Assembly (NCBI GenBank): GCA_027083715.1
Contig: JALWNR010000147.1
Coordinates: 1-7,030, forward strand
Reading direction: 5' to 3'
Origin: Bacteroidales bacterium
GTDB lineage: Bacteria > Bacteroidota > Bacteroidia > Bacteroidales > NBLH01
Length of the DNA stretch: 7,030 nucleotides
This document shows, piece by piece, positions 6,885 to 7,030 of this stretch; the first letter of the stretch is position 1, and each line of letters opens with the position of its first letter. The position numbers were made by a program, and so were the translations under genes. A model generated the notes under the pieces. That model was not told where the DNA came from. It saw only the letters and a list, made by a program, of their open reading frames with translations, and did not search any database.

Positions 6885-6926
6885 TTGAGTGAGTTTTATT
6901 GCAAAATAAACGTACTCAAGTTTATT
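6885..6926. repeat. Imperfect inverted repeat downstream of the efflux cassette, possible terminator
   Basis: Arms at 6885-6900 and 6904-6919 share one symmetry axis: TTGAGT pairs with ACTCAA, GTTT with AAAC, and TT with AA around a GCA loop, with three internal mismatches and one G-T pair. A second fold competes with it, AATAAAC (6905-6911) against GTTTATT (6920-6926). It lies about 85 bases after the ATPase stop, so it could end the cassette transcript, but only a weak T-rich stretch follows. It may instead belong to the compositionally distinct block to its right. Confidence 0.4.
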
Positions 6927-7030
6927 CGCCTTCGGCTCATGAGGCTAAAGGTTGGGTGTCGCTTGAAATTCTCTTCACGCATCTACTTCGTTACGAATTC
7001 CTTGAAATATAAAGATATGTCGGCGGAATT
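6921..7030. other. Higher-GC block at the right edge, no gene assigned
   Basis: By my count 46 of these 110 bases are G or C, visibly more than in the flanking and genic DNA. A frame from ATG 6939 stays open for 30 codons to the window end, but its product looks like nothing I know and it lacks a recognisable leader. On the other strand only a frame of about 28 codons is open. Small symmetrical elements occur: GCCTTCGGC (6929-6937), CTCATGAG (6936-6943), and CTTGAAAT repeated directly at 6962-6969 and 7001-7008. It may be part of an interspersed repeat, a structured RNA, or the start of the next locus. Confidence 0.3.

Noticed and set aside
1..7030. CRISPR array, tRNA, rRNA or insertion-sequence ends
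   Set aside because: I saw no regularly spaced direct repeats, no cloverleaf-like segment, no rRNA-like conserved stretch and no transposase frame or paired terminal repeats.
6939..7030. Start of a new protein-coding gene at ATG 6939
   Set aside because: Only 30 codons are visible, there is no recognisable motif, and the frame overlaps a palindrome at its start, so it is noted only as an open frame within the edge block.

Overview
The window is AT-rich DNA that most resembles a member of the Bacteroidota. The reasons are lysine-, asparagine- and isoleucine-rich proteins, start codons in A/T-rich leaders without clear Shine-Dalgarno sequences, two lipoproteins with short hydrophobic signals, and a possible TTTG / nnnnTTTG promoter. 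This is an inference from sequence style; no rRNA or other marker gene is present.

Layout. Positions 1-264 hold the 3' end of a gene for an ATPase with a DUF4143-type C-terminal domain. A short intergenic stretch (265-405) carries a perfect 17-bp inverted repeat. Next is a lone gene for a 374-residue lipoprotein of unknown family (406-1530), followed by two weak terminator-like hairpins. From 1727 to 6799 there are five genes on one strand: a TetR-type repressor, a TolC-type outer-membrane channel, a lipidated membrane-fusion (adaptor) protein, a LolC/E- or MacB-like ABC permease, and its separate LolD/MacB-class ATPase. The last 231 bases have no convincing gene. They hold a DnaA-box-like 9-mer next to a palindrome, an imperfect hairpin, and a 110-base block of visibly higher GC that may be the edge of a repeat or of the next locus.

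How the genes work together. The five-gene block encodes every part of a tripartite ABC exporter. The ATPase and permease form the inner-membrane pump, the adaptor spans the periplasm, and the TolC-like protein forms the outer-membrane exit. The adaptor keeps the R-L-S triad at its hairpin tip, which in AcrA-type adaptors contacts TolC. A 14-bp perfect palindrome lies 18 bases before the tetR start, between two promoter-like elements, so the repressor probably controls its own gene and perhaps the whole cassette. The substrate cannot be read from the sequence.

Novelty. I found no clearly unprecedented system. The best items for follow-up are the unidentified lipoprotein with the strong inverted repeat before its start, the operator/promoter arrangement, and the compositionally distinct right edge.
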